This document shows positions 63,701 through 64,000 of a DNA stretch of 64,000 bases, one piece after another (positions within the stretch are counted from its first letter, which is position 1; each line of letters opens with the position of its first letter). A program made the position numbers and the translations under genes. This DNA is from CAMCHP01 sp036835325 (GTDB taxonomy: Bacteria > Bacteroidota > Bacteroidia > Flavobacteriales_D > Sanyastnellaceae). The notes under the pieces were generated by a model that was not told the DNA's origin, did not search any database, and was given only the letters and a program-made list of their open reading frames with translations. The DNA is taken from contig DAITMF010000004.1 in NCBI GenBank assembly GCA_036835325.1, forward strand, positions 31,248 to 95,247, in the 5' to 3' direction.

Positions 63701-63890
63701 GAAAAGGATCTGCCTTTTCATCCGTGAGAGAAACAAGGATGAGTTTGGAAACACAATGGGCTTCGTATTCGCCGGAGAAGCCGAATTGGTTCAACACCAT
63801 GGTGCGAAACCGATGAACATTGTGTGGAAGTTACGAGTCCCCTTGCCGCCATTTTTATACAACGATGCAGTCAAGTTGAGGGTTGGTTAG
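60750..63890 (+). CDS. PLD nuclease - DEAD/DEAH helicase - DUF3427 protein
   Basis: A 1046-residue protein from ATG 60750, overlapping the NUDIX stop. An N-terminal helical region is followed by a single phospholipase-D-type HKD site at about 219 (RLHAKAYLFKRKTGFHTGYI, then GSSNFSRSAL). The superfamily 2 helicase has Walker A AATGTGKT near 347, IIIDECHHLT near 440, GLTATPERMDGG near 467 and the C-terminal motifs VVDIFNEGVDIPEVDTVMFL and QQLGRGLRL near 643. The last 350 residues match the DUF3427 type (NFIAFHNIPLQVLYKRGSWK, IHHKELKKRICLFIRERNKD). A DNA-translocating nuclease of a defence or repair system is inferred. Intact, with no frameshift. Confidence 0.9.
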   Translation: MIDGIYEQLVTRLVAQRIAALDRNSYYIETGVLDKEEASAFLAQHLSQTIKHALNQIKGENRLELQIEVANKIIHFLKEHLQNEALEDDLVAAEGELLKAVFSKVDAHFSDFKLQLKEITPYTRLTHSELFTGGNVGLSLESELRKEILSANDIDLLVSFIKFKGVIILEREFREFVNRGGKLRVITTTYMGASDYKAIQLLSSLPNTQVKISYNTGNERLHAKAYLFKRKTGFHTGYIGSSNFSRSALTDGLEWNLKITTKEVGHIIDKFQKTFDSYWASDDFELFDATLHKEKLLESLQLGSNPTNTSLCTQFFDIKPYPFQEEILEKLEVERTVHKRNKNLVVAATGTGKTIVSAFDYKKFKDSNTSAKLLFLTHRKEILQQAARIFREIVKDNNFGELWVDGLEPNSYDHIFASVQTLNRRLSDLNHSSEYYDFIIIDECHHLTASSYRGILQYFKPKVLLGLTATPERMDGGDIQEDFHNRIAAEIRLPEALNRKLLSPFQYFGVSDSIDLSKAGWERGRYVASELSSIYTANDRRVRDILNALEKYTKDPQEVRALGFCVSIDHAKFMAEKFRLVGFKADYLTSANKSNRSQLKSQLLKKEINYLFVVDIFNEGVDIPEVDTVMFLRPTESLTIFMQQLGRGLRLADGKDCLTVLDFVGNARPEYNFENKFRALIGKTSTTVTKEVEDNFPHLPLGCSIVLEKKAKKVILDNITAATSHSRKQLIQKIQNFQHQSTLELNLGNFIAFHNIPLQVLYKRGSWKRLCQEAGRIPDFDSANEKEIVSAISNKWLATRSTSYFEFILSLAKNQFRLSGKEFTELENQMLLMLHYDVRSDQTGFSSLSESIEALGKNKVLEDEIVEVLEILIDRIDFKEFDIELPYPQPLKVHARYTRDQILAAFDLSTFKKKSSKREGVAEQPRLNTELLFINLVKSEENFSPTTMYDDYAINETLFHWQSQNSAGPDTPKGLSYIHHKELKKRICLFIRERNKDEFGNTMGFVFAGEAELVQHHGAKPMNIVWKLRVPLPPFLYNDAVKLRVG

Positions 63891-63945
63891 AGCGGCTATC
63901 GTTCGTTTAGTGAGTGTGATATTTAGCGCGACGGTTACGTAAGAA

Positions 63946-64000
63946 ATGGTCGAGGGCCGCTTTTCAAACCTGTACGGTACGCAGGTGAGCTTTGTTGACC
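63946..64000 (+). repeat. Direct repeat, copy 2 (partial gene duplicate at window end)
   Basis: Identical to 59662-59716 and continuing beyond the window, in the same orientation. It lies 55 bp after the helicase stop. It lacks the 5' part of the beta-barrel gene, so it represents an internal or 3' fragment of that gene. Confidence 0.95.

Larger units (their letters stand above)
59821..63945. mobile_element. Probable acquired cassette bounded by direct repeats of a host gene
   Basis: The DNA between the end of the beta-barrel gene and the second copy of its internal sequence holds a 14-bp tandem array, about 400 bp of noncoding DNA and the overlapping NUDIX and PLD-helicase genes. Base composition and codon choice (many AGA, AGG, ATA codons, more A/T) differ visibly from the neighbouring genes. 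There is no integrase or transposase in view. I infer insertion by recombination with duplication of a gene end; tandem duplication followed by capture, or an assembly join, are alternatives. Confidence 0.55.

Overview
The window reads as chromosomal DNA of a Bacteroidota bacterium, most probably of the Flavobacteriales type. The support is: a complete alternative complex III operon (actABCDEF) joined to cytochrome c oxidase genes; type IX secretion (T9SS) features (a PorZ homologue and a secreted repeat protein with a C-terminal type A sorting domain); many SPOR, MORN and beta-barrel envelope proteins; and promoters of the Bacteroidota form TTG-(17..20)-TAnnTTTG. The species cannot be named from the sequence. 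I saw no rRNA, tRNA or CRISPR array.

Layout. 1-6.4 kb (minus strand): surface and secreted proteins, namely a partial surface protein, a small beta-barrel protein, a T9SS cargo with 8 x 51-residue repeats, a beta-helix protein and a frameshifted poly-glycine lipoprotein. 6.4-18.3 kb (minus): one respiratory operon, actA-actB-actC-actD-actE-actF-ctaC-ctaD, from quinol oxidation to oxygen reduction. 18.5-23.9 kb: a SPOR protein, then the rimP-nusA-infB operon with a probable attenuator in its leader. 24-34.4 kb (plus): MORN protein, AlbA_2 protein, porZ, a flippase-like membrane protein, a cystathionine gamma-synthase/lyase coupled to kmo, a beta-barrel protein and an FkbM methyltransferase. 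34.4-36.3 kb (minus): methylmalonyl-CoA epimerase, a secreted protein and a lipoprotein. 36.3-44.1 kb (plus): SDR, gdhA, dockerin protein, cytochrome-b-like and cytochrome c proteins, hflX, rbfA, a methyltransferase and a LolC/E-like permease. 44.1-49.7 kb: dusB, CPBP protease, ispD, sodA, an S41 protease and dCMP deaminase. 49.7-53.7 kb (plus): a periplasmic-propeller class III adenylate cyclase coupled to a cobalamin adenosyltransferase, then a DUF2795 protein. 53.7-59 kb: a candidate small RNA, lysC and a GNAT gene, cvpA, a phosphohexomutase and rfbD.

The last part (59-64 kb) is the most unusual. A beta-barrel gene is followed by a 14-bp tandem array and then a two-gene module: a NUDIX hydrolase overlapping a PLD-nuclease/DEAD-helicase/DUF3427 protein, in DNA of visibly different base composition. 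The final 55 bases of the window repeat, exactly, an internal stretch of the beta-barrel gene, so the module lies between direct repeats. It looks like an acquired defence or DNA-processing cassette.

Other points worth a look: several genes have a -7 box ending only 4-8 nt before the start codon, which predicts leaderless mRNAs; a GGATGGAT/oligo-T motif is scattered through the window; and there is a possible ~120-nt RNA with its own promoter, three hairpins and a terminator. All assignments come from reading the sequence; no database search was run.
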